Positions 34,595 to 43,734 of a stretch of 64,000 bases of DNA are shown in pieces. Within the stretch, counting starts at the first letter, position 1; every line of letters starts with the position of its first letter. The DNA is taken from contig WQBJ01000014.1 of NCBI GenBank assembly GCA_013032095.1, positions 1 to 64,000 of the forward strand, written 5' to 3'. This stretch comes from Ruegeria atlantica. Its GTDB lineage: Bacteria; Pseudomonadota; Alphaproteobacteria; Rhodobacterales; Rhodobacteraceae. Under the pieces are notes generated by a model that saw nothing but the letters and a program-made list of their open reading frames with translations, did not search any database and was not told where the DNA came from. The translations under genes were made by a program, and so were the position numbers.

Positions 34595-35047
34595 ATGACT
34601 CAGGACGATTCTCTAAAAAAAGATGACTTTAATGTGCAAGATTTCCTGCCCTATCTGCTGAACCGCGCGGCTGAAGAAAGTTCGCTGGAGTTTCAGCAGA
34701 TTTACAAGGATCGCTATGGAATGCTGCGCACCGAGTGGCGTGTATTGTTCCATCTGGGCAGTTACGGCGAGATGACCGCAAAAGAGATCGGTGAACGGGC
34801 CCGGTTGCACAAAACCAAAGTCAGTCGGGCTGTACACAAGTTAGAAACCCGCCGGTATCTCGTGCGCACTCGCAATGAAACGGATCGTAGGGTTGAGAAT
34901 CTGACACTGACCGCACAGGGGCAAGCCGTCTACCGCGAGCTGAGGCACATTGCCGGGCAGTATGACTCAAAACTGGTCGCCCAGTTCAGCACCGAAGAGG
35001 CTGCCGTGTTGCGAAAAATGTTACGGCGACTGGCGCATATGGTCTGA
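34595..35047 (+). CDS. MarR family transcriptional regulator
   Basis: 150 residues. N-terminal helices (FLPYLLNRAAEESSLEFQQI), winged helix in LGSYGEMTAKEIGERARLHK followed by TKVSRAVHKLETRRYLVRTR, and a wing RNETDRRVENLTLTAQG. MarR dimers sense phenolic ligands. Being divergent from hmgA, it is the likely repressor of the homogentisate operon, with homogentisate or a related acid as inducer (an HmgR-like role by context only). Confidence 0.92.
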   Translation: MTQDDSLKKDDFNVQDFLPYLLNRAAEESSLEFQQIYKDRYGMLRTEWRVLFHLGSYGEMTAKEIGERARLHKTKVSRAVHKLETRRYLVRTRNETDRRVENLTLTAQGQAVYRELRHIAGQYDSKLVAQFSTEEAAVLRKMLRRLAHMV

Positions 35048-35112
35048 ACAGTGGTAATTTCGCCCCTCGGCCCCCAGATTACATCCAGAGCGGACACTGG
35101 AATAATAACAAA

Positions 35113-36348
35113 ATGACGACCCCGACTGCCGAAACGGCCAAATCAACTGATCTCATAAACTGGCTTGTCACACGTGGCCTGGAAGGCGCCACGAAAGAGG
35201 ACTTGCTGGATGGCTACTGCAACAAGCTGCTGGAGTTGGGTGTTCCACTGATGCGTTTTCACGCGGCACAATCAACGCTGCACCCCGTTTATGGCGGCAC
35301 CGGATTTAGCTGGTATCAAGGGCAGGGTGGTGAATCCGAGACTTTTGAGTATTCAGAAGAGCCTAGCGAACAGTGGCAGCAAAGCCCTCTCTACGCGATC
35401 CTCAACAATGAGGTGGATGAAATCCGCGAACGTCTGATCGATCAGAATGAGGCCAGTCGGTTCCCCCTGCTGAACGACCTGCGCCAGATCGGTGCGACTG
35501 ATTATTACGCCACCGGAGTCAGCTTTGATGTTCCGACTCACAACGCACCGAGAGACGCTGACAAGGCGGTGGGCGGGGTGTTGATGTCCTGGACCTCGAA
35601 CGCGCCCAAGGGGTTTCTGGATGGGGATCTGGAGTTGATCAATACCGCGCTGCCACATCTGGGGTTAGCCCTGAAGTCTGCGGCAAGTGCCCGGATCTCT
35701 AAGGACCTGATGCGCGTCTATCTGGGCCGCGACGCTGGGCGACGCGTGTTATCGGGGGAAATCCGTCGCGGATCGCTACAGCAGATCGACGCGGTGATCT
35801 GGAACTTTGATCTGGAAGGCTTCACTAGCCTGTCCGAAGAGCTGCCTGGCAATGAAATCATCGACATGCTAAACGACTATCTGGCCGTGGCCGTCGGTGT
35901 TGTGCACGAAAACCGCGGCAACATCCTGAAATTCATGGGTGATGGGTTGATGGCGATGTTCGATGTGGGCGAGATCGATGAAGACGCTCGCGCGGCGCTG
36001 AAGGCCGTTCCGATGCTGCAGCAGCGGATTGAAGCGTTGAACGCCGACCGTGTAGCTGAGGGCCTGCCGACAGCCAACTTCACTCTGGCCCTGCACGCAG
36101 GAGAGATTCTGTATGGAAATATTGGATCCGAGACCCGGCTGGATTTCACCGTAATTGGTCCGGCGGTGAACCAGACAGCCCGGATCGCCGGAATGCATCG
36201 GTCGCTGGGGCAGAAGATCCTCATCTCGGATGACGTGGCGCGCGCTGCGCAACCCTGCGGTCAGGATCTGATATCAGTCGGGCGCTACATGCTGCGCGGT
36301 GTATCTGAGCCGAAGGAGCTGTTTACGATCTACAAGGCCCCGCATTAG
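35113..36348 (+). CDS. class III adenylate cyclase with uncharacterised N-terminal sensor
   Basis: 411 residues. About 1-205 form an N-terminal region with no recognised domain (MRFHAAQSTLHPVYGGTGFS, VGGVLMSWTSNAPKGFLDGD), GAF-like in its strand pattern. About 215-405 are a class III cyclase catalytic domain: first metal Asp in IWNFDLEGFTSLSE, second in KFMGDGLMAMFD, GTP/ATP-selecting and transition-state residues in RLDFTVIGPAVNQTARIAGM. The Thr of FTVIG and absence of guanylate-type residues point to ATP as substrate. No transmembrane segment, so soluble. Roseobacters have several copies. Stimulus unknown. Confidence 0.85.
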   Translation: MTTPTAETAKSTDLINWLVTRGLEGATKEDLLDGYCNKLLELGVPLMRFHAAQSTLHPVYGGTGFSWYQGQGGESETFEYSEEPSEQWQQSPLYAILNNEVDEIRERLIDQNEASRFPLLNDLRQIGATDYYATGVSFDVPTHNAPRDADKAVGGVLMSWTSNAPKGFLDGDLELINTALPHLGLALKSAASARISKDLMRVYLGRDAGRRVLSGEIRRGSLQQIDAVIWNFDLEGFTSLSEELPGNEIIDMLNDYLAVAVGVVHENRGNILKFMGDGLMAMFDVGEIDEDARAALKAVPMLQQRIEALNADRVAEGLPTANFTLALHAGEILYGNIGSETRLDFTVIGPAVNQTARIAGMHRSLGQKILISDDVARAAQPCGQDLISVGRYMLRGVSEPKELFTIYKAPH

Positions 36349-36539
36349 GGACCTCTTATGATTGGCACCAATAGGCGGCAACGGTCACGCGTTGGCCTCG
36401 CAACCCCGCCGTTCTATTTCCCAGTCAACTGTCTGTTTCTGAGCGATTTTGACGGATCAGGTAACTGTTGTATGATCCGTACCTGCGTTCGAAGACCGTC
36501 ATGATTAACTGGGTACACAAGTAAGGAGTCGAGCAGGCC

Positions 36540-37487
36540 GTGCAGTTCGATACTCTTTTCGACTCCTTCGTGGTGATGCTGGCTCTGGTCGGATCGGCGG
36601 TTTGGTTCCGGCGCAGAAATGTCATTCAGGATCGGGAGCAAGGGGTGTTCGCACGCTTGGTGACGGATTTCGCCCTACCGGCGCTGATCTTTGCCAATCT
36701 CAGCAGTGAACCCTTTCGCGTTCAGAACTTCGAACTGGCATTAGTTCTGTTTCTAGCCATTGCCGTAGTCATGATCGCAGCCTGGCTGGCCGGGCGTTTG
36801 ATGCGGTTGGACCGGCCGGTGCTGGGATCGGTGATCCTGGTTTCGGGGGTCGGCAGCACCTCGACGTTGGGATATTCGCTGCTTCAGAACATCTATGGCG
36901 ACAACACCGAGATCATGAGCCAGCTTGTCGTGATGGGTGAGATCGGAGTCGTGCTGCCCCTGTTCACCGTCGGTGTCGCCATCGCCAGCTATTTCGGCGA
37001 GAACGATGGCGAGGGCCCCACGGTCGGCGAGGCGTTCCTTACCTTCCTGAGGTCCCCTATTTTTTTGGCCTTTGTGCTGGGGGTGCTTGCTTCGGCCATT
37101 GGTCTGCCAGAGGGCAACAGGATTGTCGAACTGCTGGAAGACTTCCTCGGGATCGCCAGCGCCTCACTGACTTTCCTTGTAGCCTTTACCATCGGTCTGA
37201 TGTTGAGACCTATCGCGTTTGGCCAGTTGGCTGGTCTGGTTGTGCTTGTCTGTGTGCTCAAGCTGATCCTTGAGCCAATGGTCGCGGGAAGCTTTGCTTA
37301 TGCGCTGGGGCTGTCGGATTTCCAGCACGACATTCTGGTGGTCGAGGCCGCGATGCCGTCCGGTGCGCTGGCGGCGGTGATTGCGGCTCGGTACGGGTGC
37401 GACTCGGCCATTGCCTCAGCCTTGCTGATTGCAACCTTTGTGCTCAGCCTATTCGCTCTGCCTCTGATCGGTCTTCTGATACTATGA
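36540..37487 (+). CDS. AEC family transporter
   Basis: 315 residues from a GTG start (AAGGAGTCGAGCAGGCC upstream). About ten membrane segments in two five-helix halves; typical AEC features are GVFARLVTDFALPALIFANL and the end VVEAAMPSGALAAVIAARYG, the Pro-broken helix of the second half. AEC proteins carry organic acids or auxin-like molecules out of, or in some cases into, the cell. The AEC gene at 38547 is a distant paralogue. Confidence 0.87.
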   Translation: MQFDTLFDSFVVMLALVGSAVWFRRRNVIQDREQGVFARLVTDFALPALIFANLSSEPFRVQNFELALVLFLAIAVVMIAAWLAGRLMRLDRPVLGSVILVSGVGSTSTLGYSLLQNIYGDNTEIMSQLVVMGEIGVVLPLFTVGVAIASYFGENDGEGPTVGEAFLTFLRSPIFLAFVLGVLASAIGLPEGNRIVELLEDFLGIASASLTFLVAFTIGLMLRPIAFGQLAGLVVLVCVLKLILEPMVAGSFAYALGLSDFQHDILVVEAAMPSGALAAVIAARYGCDSAIASALLIATFVLSLFALPLIGLLIL

Positions 37488-37518
37488 CCTGAGTGGGTGC
37501 GTTGGATCTGACGGCCCC

Positions 37519-38328
37519 TTAAAAGTCGATCTCGACCCCCGGCAGGTTCAGCTCTTTCATCATGTCGCGCAACTCTTGACGCGCTGCGATGTTTGAGATG
37601 TTGAGTTGCTTGACGCCGATATCCTTAAGGTCCAGCAGGGTCAGGCCGCGCGGAAACAACTCGCGGAAGATAACACGTTCGGAGAAGCCCGAGGCGACAC
37701 GGAAGCCGATGCGTTGCGACAGCATCTCGATCGCGCGCTGCATCTTTTCCTTGTTGACCATACGCTGCGTACCGACGCGGTTGCGGACAACAACCCAGTC
37801 GATGGGTTTCAGCCCGGCCTGAGCCCGCAACTGCCGCGCGTTCCAGACCATCTCGGAATAGACCGACGGCCCGAGGATTTTCTCACCCTTTGAATCGATC
37901 CGCGCCAGCAGGTCGAAATCGATGAAACTGTCGTTCAGCGGCGTGATCAGCGTGTCGGCCAGTGAATGCGCCACCTGACTGAGGCGTGTGTGCGAGCCGG
38001 GGCAGTCAATCAGGATAAAGTCGCTGTCGCTTTCCAACTCGGCCACTGCGGCCGACAGGCGGTGGTCATAGATATTCTCGCCGGGTTTCAGCGTGCTTGC
38101 GTCGATCTCGGGCAGGTCATGGTGGCGCGGGCTAGGCAGCCGTGCCTCCGAGCCGTTCATGAAGTTGCCGCGGTTTTCGAAATAGCGCCCGAGGCTGCGC
38201 TGCCGCAGATCTAGGTCCAATGTGCTTACCTTGTGGCCCAACCGTGCCAGAGCGGTGGCCACATGCATCGACACGGTCGATTTGCCTGCGCCGCCCTTCT
38301 CGTTCCCCACTACGATGATGTGTGCCAT
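37519..38328 (-). CDS. mipZ: division-plane positioning ATPase MipZ
   Basis: 269 residues from MAHIIVVGNEKGGAGKSTVS (frames reaching 38415 add a non-homologous leader). ParA/MinD-type ATPase with deviant Walker A GNEKGGAGKST (8-18) and Walker B FILIDCPGSHTRLSQVAHSL. The DLDLRQRSLGRYFENRG block and the line GLTLLDLKDIGVKQLNISNI are specific to MipZ. It forms a gradient from ParB-origin complexes and prevents FtsZ assembly near poles in alphaproteobacteria. No par genes are adjacent, as is usual. Confidence 0.95.
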   Translation of the reverse strand: MAHIIVVGNEKGGAGKSTVSMHVATALARLGHKVSTLDLDLRQRSLGRYFENRGNFMNGSEARLPSPRHHDLPEIDASTLKPGENIYDHRLSAAVAELESDSDFILIDCPGSHTRLSQVAHSLADTLITPLNDSFIDFDLLARIDSKGEKILGPSVYSEMVWNARQLRAQAGLKPIDWVVVRNRVGTQRMVNKEKMQRAIEMLSQRIGFRVASGFSERVIFRELFPRGLTLLDLKDIGVKQLNISNIAARQELRDMMKELNLPGVEIDF

Positions 38329-38546
38329 GCCTGTATTCCCATGTCCCGCCGTGTTTGCCCACACGTTGTTGCGACCTACTATATGTTGTGTAAGGCTAGA
38401 AGGGAAGAACCCCAAGCGTTGTTGCAGTCCGATAATAGGCTCTAAAATGGAAAACCAAGCCTTGGGCGCGGGTTAGGTTGCGTACTTGTCAAATGCAACG
38501 CCCTGTTTCACTGTCTGATGCAGGAAATTGCGAGTAGGGGCGGCCA

Positions 38547-39434
38547 TTGGAGCACCTGTTTCTGAACGTTCTGAACGTGGTCCTGCCCGTGCTGATCTGC
38601 GCCGGAATCGGATATTGCCTTGCAGTGATAAAGGCACCTTTCGACAATAAGGTGATCGGGGGGATAGTCTCGCGGGTTGGTTATCCCACATTGATTATCT
38701 CGCACCTGTCCTCCACCAAGATTGCTGTTGGCGCGTTTCTGGATGTGATGGCCGCGGCGGTGTTGGCGATTGCCGGATTTGGCCTCTTGGGTTTTGTCGC
38801 GCTCAAGGTGATGCGTCTGCCAGTCCGGGCTTTTTTGACGCCGCTGATGCATGGCAATGTGGGTAATATCGGTCTGCCAATAGCTCTGTTGGCGCTGGGT
38901 GATGCGGGGATGGCCTATACGATGGCGTTCGTCGTCGTCGTACTGATCAGCATCTTTACCGTTGGCATGTGGATTCCGGCCGGAGAGTTCTCGCCCAAAA
39001 AGCTTGTCACATCGCCAATCATATATGCCGTGATCCTGTCCCTAGTCCTAATGTCCACAGGATACAGCCTGCCGCAACCTGTGGCCAAGTCCTTTGACAT
39101 TCTGGGTGGCCTGTCGATCCCGCTGATGCTGCTGACGTTGGGCCATACGCTTGCCGATCTTCGAGTAAAAAGTATCGGTCGGGCTGTGATGTTGACCATA
39201 CTTCACTTGGTGATGGCTATCCTGATCGCCAGCGCATTGGTCTGGGGTTTCGGCTTCTCCGGCGCCGAGCGAGGTGCAGTGATTTTGTGCTGTCTGATGC
39301 CATCTTCCGTCGCCACCTATTTATTCATCGACCAGCACGTGCCGGAATACGGACCGGATGTGGCGGGGTTCATTCTGGTGTCCACGTTGACAACAATCGT
39401 CGTGTTGCCCGTTGCGCTATCTTACTGGGTCTGA
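38547..39434 (+). CDS. AEC family transporter
   Basis: 295 residues from a TTG start (TAGGGG upstream; no good in-frame ATG before the first helix). Ten or so membrane segments, with NKVIGGIVSRVGYPTLIISH, HGNVGNIGLPIALLALGDAG (the conserved asparagine-rich crossover) and LILCCLMPSSVATYLFID. It probably moves organic acids. Divergent from mipZ and followed by an MFS gene 79 bases downstream. Confidence 0.87.
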   Translation: MEHLFLNVLNVVLPVLICAGIGYCLAVIKAPFDNKVIGGIVSRVGYPTLIISHLSSTKIAVGAFLDVMAAAVLAIAGFGLLGFVALKVMRLPVRAFLTPLMHGNVGNIGLPIALLALGDAGMAYTMAFVVVVLISIFTVGMWIPAGEFSPKKLVTSPIIYAVILSLVLMSTGYSLPQPVAKSFDILGGLSIPLMLLTLGHTLADLRVKSIGRAVMLTILHLVMAILIASALVWGFGFSGAERGAVILCCLMPSSVATYLFIDQHVPEYGPDVAGFILVSTLTTIVVLPVALSYWV

Positions 39435-39513
39435 CGTAAGTCTTTGCGCTTAGGCGAAAATCGCTTAACTTATTAAAAGTTAAGCTGAACAGCCACAGAT
39501 GCGAGGCAGTGAG

Positions 39514-41109
39514 ATGAGCGACCCAAGCGCAGCGGAACCTACGCAAAAAGGGCGCGCGCGTGTCGTGCTTGCGATGACGGCGATCTGCATGATGGTTGTG
39601 GGGTTCAATACCACCGCTGTGACCACTGTTCTGCCCAACCTGAAGGCCGAATTCGATCTGACCCCGTCTGGGCTGCAATGGGTGATGGCCACCTACACCG
39701 TTGCCAGCGCTACGCTTGTCACCATCGTTAGCCGCCTGGGGGACATAACCGGCAAGATGGGGGTGTTTTTCTTTGGCATGATTGTTTTTGCCATAGGGTC
39801 TGCCTCGGTCCTGTTTGCCCAAGACGGAGCGATGTTGCTGTTCGGTCGCGGCGCGCAGGGGGCCGGTGCGGCGGCGCTGTTCGGCACCTCTCTTTCCCTG
39901 CTGACTGCTGCCACACCCGAGGAACAACGCGCCAGCGTAACCGGTGCCTGGGGCGCTGTCGTAGGGTTGGCAATTGGTGTCGGTCCCATCGTGGGAGGCG
40001 CGCTTGGCCACTACGTCAGCTGGCGGGCGGTGTTTGCGGTCGACTTGCTTCTGCTGGTTGTGGCCTTTTTCATCGGGTTGCATGTCAGCAAACGGAAATA
40101 CGTGCCGGATACTCGCCTTGTCGGAGCGAAATTCGACTATCCGGGCGCGGTAGCCATCCTGTTTTTCCTGGGGCCGTTGTCCTTTGCGCTCAGCAACGGG
40201 GAAAGCGGCGGTTGGGCCACGCCCCTCACGCTGGTCCCGCTGGCCATAGCCGCGATGGCGACTGTTGCGCTGGTGATCGTTTCACGCCGCAGCGACGACC
40301 CGCTGATTGAATTGCGGTACTTTCGCCATCCACGCTATTTCATGGCCGCGGCAGGCATGTTCTTTACCGGCTTCACGCTGTTCTGCTTCTTTGTCTATTT
40401 CAATACCTTCGTACAGTCGCCGGATGCTTTTGGGTATACGTCCATCGGAGCGGGGCTAGCGATTATGCCGCTCAGTCTCAGCATGTTCGTAATCTCCGTT
40501 ACTGCGCCTCGGTTTCTGGCGCCCTACAGCTTTCAATGGCCGGTCGCGATTGGCCTCGGTGCGATGGCCTGCGGTTTCCTGTTACTGATGACGACCACGA
40601 ACACCACGCAATATGCCGAGATTTGGTGGAAGCTGCTGATTGTTGGCATTGGCATGGGCATCTGTTTCTCGCTGCTGCCCCGGCTTGGTTTGCGCCTACT
40701 GCCAGAAGAGCACGTGGGGCAGGGGTCAGGAGTGATCAATGCCTGCCTCTATTTTGGCGCCACACTAGGTGCAGTGGTCGGAGGCCTGGCCCAGTCTATT
40801 ACCACCCGCCGGGGCCTTTCCGAGGTGATCGATGCGCTGCCCGCTGGTTCCACCCAGCGCGAGGATCTGGCCCATGCGCTGACCCACGGCAGTCCCAGCC
40901 AAATCCAGCAACTGATCGCGGGGATGGATCCTACGACCAGTACTGCTTTGGCCAAGGCACTAAGGGATCTGCAGGATAACGCATTTGACAGCGCCATGGT
41001 GGTCGCTGCGATCGCGGCTCTGATCGGAATGGCGTTGGCGCTAATGTTGTTGCGCGGTCCGGTTCCGCCGGTTCACAGCGCGGCAGAGCTAACGCGCCAA
41101 CCGCGCTAA
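39514..41109 (+). CDS. MFS multidrug exporter, DHA2 (14-TM) type
   Basis: 531 residues from the ATG at 39514. Fourteen predicted membrane segments; motif A as SRLGDITGKMGVFFFGMIV, motif C as GVGPIVGGALGHYVSWRAVF, and the DHA2-style start TTVLPNLKAEFDLTPSGLQWV. DHA2 members export drugs, dyes or siderophores by proton antiport across the inner membrane. A long polar segment between the last helices (GSTQREDLAHALTHGSPSQI) is notable. No regulator is adjacent, so its trigger is unknown. Confidence 0.9.
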   Translation: MSDPSAAEPTQKGRARVVLAMTAICMMVVGFNTTAVTTVLPNLKAEFDLTPSGLQWVMATYTVASATLVTIVSRLGDITGKMGVFFFGMIVFAIGSASVLFAQDGAMLLFGRGAQGAGAAALFGTSLSLLTAATPEEQRASVTGAWGAVVGLAIGVGPIVGGALGHYVSWRAVFAVDLLLLVVAFFIGLHVSKRKYVPDTRLVGAKFDYPGAVAILFFLGPLSFALSNGESGGWATPLTLVPLAIAAMATVALVIVSRRSDDPLIELRYFRHPRYFMAAAGMFFTGFTLFCFFVYFNTFVQSPDAFGYTSIGAGLAIMPLSLSMFVISVTAPRFLAPYSFQWPVAIGLGAMACGFLLLMTTTNTTQYAEIWWKLLIVGIGMGICFSLLPRLGLRLLPEEHVGQGSGVINACLYFGATLGAVVGGLAQSITTRRGLSEVIDALPAGSTQREDLAHALTHGSPSQIQQLIAGMDPTTSTALAKALRDLQDNAFDSAMVVAAIAALIGMALALMLLRGPVPPVHSAAELTRQPR

Positions 41110-41143
41110 ACAGCAGATTCCTTCAACGTCAGTCCAAGAAAAA

Positions 41144-41371
41144 TTAGCCGCCAAGATACACACCATCCCTGGGGCGATAAAAAACCTTCTGATCATGTAG
41201 TTTGCCGAGAAGATCGTGGACCCGGCGCAAGGTTTCCTCGCGCTCTGCTTTGCTGTTGTCCGTCTCATCCAGCGCTGCCAGAGACAATGTTGCTGCCGAG
41301 CCACGTAACGCCGTTTCGATCAGGTCCATATCCTCGACCGAAAGTTCGAACATATCATTGTACTGGGGCAT
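41144..41371 (-). CDS. hypothetical protein, small helical
   Basis: 75 residues, MPQYNDMFELSVEDMDLIET followed by a helical region rich in Glu/Leu (ALDETDNSKAEREETLRRVH) and an end KVFYRPRDGVYLGG. No signal, membrane segment or catalytic motif. The pattern, with a conserved basic Tyr-rich tail, resembles small conserved Rhodobacterales proteins of unknown function. It is convergent with the MFS gene. Confidence 0.6.
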   Translation of the reverse strand: MPQYNDMFELSVEDMDLIETALRGSAATLSLAALDETDNSKAEREETLRRVHDLLGKLHDQKVFYRPRDGVYLGG

Positions 41372-41538
41372 ATTCTGCGTCTCCGTGGGTTTTGAACCTG
41401 CGTCGAAAACCAGTTTAGCATTTGTTGAAGTCTTAAGAAATCAACCCGTGTCTGACATCATTCGTTGAAGCTGAAAAGGAACTAACGTACAAATTTTGAT
41501 ACGAAACTGTGACTGTTAACTAGTAAAATGATGTAAAT

Positions 41539-42537
41539 ATGCCAAGTTACGATCTTCTCGTTTATCGAATTGCCACTGGCGACGACACTTACCAGAATAC
41601 AGGCAATTTCACTATTGAAGTTGCTGGTGAAGTCACAATTGAAGAAAGCAACGGTGTCGACGACACATTATTCAACGACTTTACTCACGGGCCCAATCAG
41701 TCAGATGCGTCAGACCAAGAGGTAATTGCTTCGTCTGTTTCCGGAATTGACGTGGGCGAAACCCTTGATGCGAGATATTCAATATCTTTTACAGGTAGCG
41801 ATGGGAGTACCGGGACGGTTCATGTCCTCTTTCAAAATGAAGAATCTTGGGGAGGATCTTCGACTTCATATCCGTTAATTGTTTCGGATACTCCACTAGA
41901 TCCCGCTGTAACTTATACCTTTGGCGCCAATAATGTTAGGGGCTTCGTAGAGTATGACGATCTGTATATTTGTTTTGCCAAAGGCACCAAAATTCTGACG
42001 GTCGACGGTGAAAAGCCGGTAGAAGAGCTAAAAACAGGCGACCTAGTAAAAACCAAACACAACAGCGTGCAGCCAATAAAGTGGATTGGGTTCAGCAAAG
42101 TGAATGCGTTGGGCAAAGCTGCGCCTATAGTGTTCGAGCCCCATTCTATAAATAACACTGAGCAACTCGTTCTCTCTCCTTTGCATAGAATTGTTCGAGA
42201 AGGGTGGCGTGCAGAGCTCTTGTTCGGAGAGAAGGAAGTTTTTGTAGAAGCTAAGTCCATGGTTAATGGGGACTCGATACGGCAAGTTCCAAGACCCAGC
42301 ATCACTTATTACCACGTCATGCTGGAACGGCATGAAGTGATTTATGCAAACGGCGCAGAGGCGGAAACGTTGTATCTTGGTGAAAATGCAAGGTCATTCA
42401 TGACTGAAGAGCAACTGGAAGAAGTGTCTTCAATATTTCCTGAACTGTTTTGCGAAAAATCAACTCATGTTGGAGGGGTTTTATTGCGTTCTCTCACCAA
42501 TAGAGAAGGAAAGCTGCTAGCCGAAAGGTTCCAGTAA
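41539..42537 (+). CDS. Hint-domain (Hedgehog/intein-type) protein
   Basis: 332 residues, AT-rich relative to neighbours. Residues about 1-140 are acidic, beta-rich and calcium-loop-like (GVDDTLFNDFTHGPNQSDAS). The Hint domain begins at Cys145 (CFAKGTKILTVDGEKPVEEL), continues KTGDLVKTKHNSVQPIKWIG and LSPLHRIVREGWRAELLFGE, with the catalytic-type His, and ends near TYYHVMLERHEVIYANGAEA. Such Hint_2 proteins are common in Roseobacters. They may cleave or ligate themselves after the strand before Cys145, releasing the N-terminal part. No signal peptide, so possible type I secretion. Function not known. Confidence 0.85.
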   Translation: MPSYDLLVYRIATGDDTYQNTGNFTIEVAGEVTIEESNGVDDTLFNDFTHGPNQSDASDQEVIASSVSGIDVGETLDARYSISFTGSDGSTGTVHVLFQNEESWGGSSTSYPLIVSDTPLDPAVTYTFGANNVRGFVEYDDLYICFAKGTKILTVDGEKPVEELKTGDLVKTKHNSVQPIKWIGFSKVNALGKAAPIVFEPHSINNTEQLVLSPLHRIVREGWRAELLFGEKEVFVEAKSMVNGDSIRQVPRPSITYYHVMLERHEVIYANGAEAETLYLGENARSFMTEEQLEEVSSIFPELFCEKSTHVGGVLLRSLTNREGKLLAERFQ

Positions 42538-42686
42538 AACGCTTTAGAGCCAGTCGAGAATGCTCTAGGTATTCGTTTGACGACTGTCGGAAATCGTTCG
42601 ATTTTCAAGCTGGTTTGAGTTGGGCGATTAACTGGCGCGCTTTTTCGGCTCTTATCTAACCAGCCCTCCTCGCCCATATCAGCAAC

Positions 42687-42716
42687 AAAAAAGGCCGCCT
42701 CGAGGGGCGGCCTTTC
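42687..42716 (-). terminator. rho-independent terminator of rplS-rpmE
   Basis: AAAGGCCGCC and GGCGGCCTTT form a 10-base stem with a short loop, with AACAAAAAA on the left giving a T tract on the minus strand. It lies about 20 bases after the rpmE stop codon. Confidence 0.9.
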
Positions 42717-42736
42717 GCATTGGAACCGGGTCAGGC

Positions 42737-42958
42737 TTAGAAGCCCAGACCTTCGTATTTCTTTTTGAACTTCGACACGCGGCCGCCGGCGTCCATCAGG
42801 CGCGACGAGCCACCGGTCCACGCGGGGTGCGAGGAGGGGTCGATTTCCAGAGCCAACTGGTCGCCTTCGCTGCCCCAGGTGGACTTCATCTGAACCACGG
42901 TGCCATCGGTCATTTTGACGTTGATGACGTGATAATCGGGATGGATGTCTTTTTTCAT
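42737..42958 (-). CDS. rpmE: 50S ribosomal protein L31
   Basis: 73 residues: [20 protein letters not shown], and [12 protein letters not shown] at the end. The four zinc-binding cysteines of the C+ type are absent, so this is the zinc-independent form. 11 bases after the rplS stop, last gene of the operon before the terminator. Confidence 0.96.
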   Translation of the reverse strand: MKKDIHPDYHVINVKMTDGTVVQMKSTWGSEGDQLALEIDPSSHPAWTGGSSRLMDAGGRVSKFKKKYEGLGF

Positions 42959-42969
42959 CTTTCCGCTCC

Positions 42970-43353
42970 TTACGCCTCGGCGCCAGCCTTGGGCTTGTAG
43001 TTGGTGACTTCTGCGATACGCGCGGATTTACCACGGCGCGAGCGCAGGTAGTACAGTTTGGCGCGACGGACGCGGCCACGGCGGACAACGGTGATGCTGT
43101 CGATGTTGGTCGAATGCAGCGGGAACACACGCTCCACGCCTTCGCCAAACGAAATCTTGCGAACGGTGAACGAACCGGCGATGCCGCTGCCACCTTTGCG
43201 CGCGATGCAGACGCCTTCATAGTTCTGCACACGGGTACGCGACCCTTCGGTCACTTTAAAGCCGACACGGATAGTGTCACCGGCTTTGAAATCGGGGATG
43301 TCTTTCTCCAGGGCGGCAATCTGTTCCGCCTCAAGCTGTGCGATCAGGTCCAT
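42970..43353 (-). CDS. rplS: 50S ribosomal protein L19
   Basis: 127 residues from [20 protein letters not shown] (GGAGTAACTGCG upstream); longer frames to 44124 only pass through leader DNA. The core lines are [40 protein letters not shown] and [21 protein letters not shown]19 sits at the 30S-50S interface. In most relatives it follows trmD directly. Here a lysozyme gene on the opposite strand separates them, so rplS must use its own promoter within the 381-base leader. Confidence 0.97.
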   Translation of the reverse strand: MDLIAQLEAEQIAALEKDIPDFKAGDTIRVGFKVTEGSRTRVQNYEGVCIARKGGSGIAGSFTVRKISFGEGVERVFPLHSTNIDSITVVRRGRVRRAKLYYLRSRRGKSARIAEVTNYKPKAGAEA

Positions 43354-43734
43354 CGCAGTTACTCCTATCTGCTCGTGGTTGGTCCACGAAGTTTGGGCAC
43401 GGCCTGAGAGCTCTTGGTCTTCACCGGGTCCTGCGTACAGCCCGCCAGAGGTCAGATCGAATGTTCCTTTGATCTGGTTCGCCCTGACACGCCGTGGCTG
43501 AAGAAAGCCGAGCGTTGCGCCATTTTGCAAACCAAAACACCGGAGTCGCGCAGTTGCGACACCGGATTGCGCTGCTTTACGGGGTTTGCGGTCAGGGATC
43601 AAGCCAAAAACGCCATATTTTTCAGGCTTGGGCGGTGGGTTTTCGCTGCTCGAAAACTGCACCGTTGCCTTGTGGCGCAGATCAGGCATGCTGGAGATAA
43701 TTATAAGAGCAGAATTTTGAAACAGGAACCGATC
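43354..43734. other. long leader between rplS and the GH25 gene
   Basis: No gene fits here. On the minus strand the DNA is the rplS leader and contains hairpin material: CGTGG-ACCAA-CCACG about 20 bases before the rplS start codon (near 43373-43387), and CAAGCC...GGCTTG near 43602-43632 enclosing A/T-runs. These might regulate or start rplS transcription. The right end holds the GH25 promoter. Confidence 0.4.
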
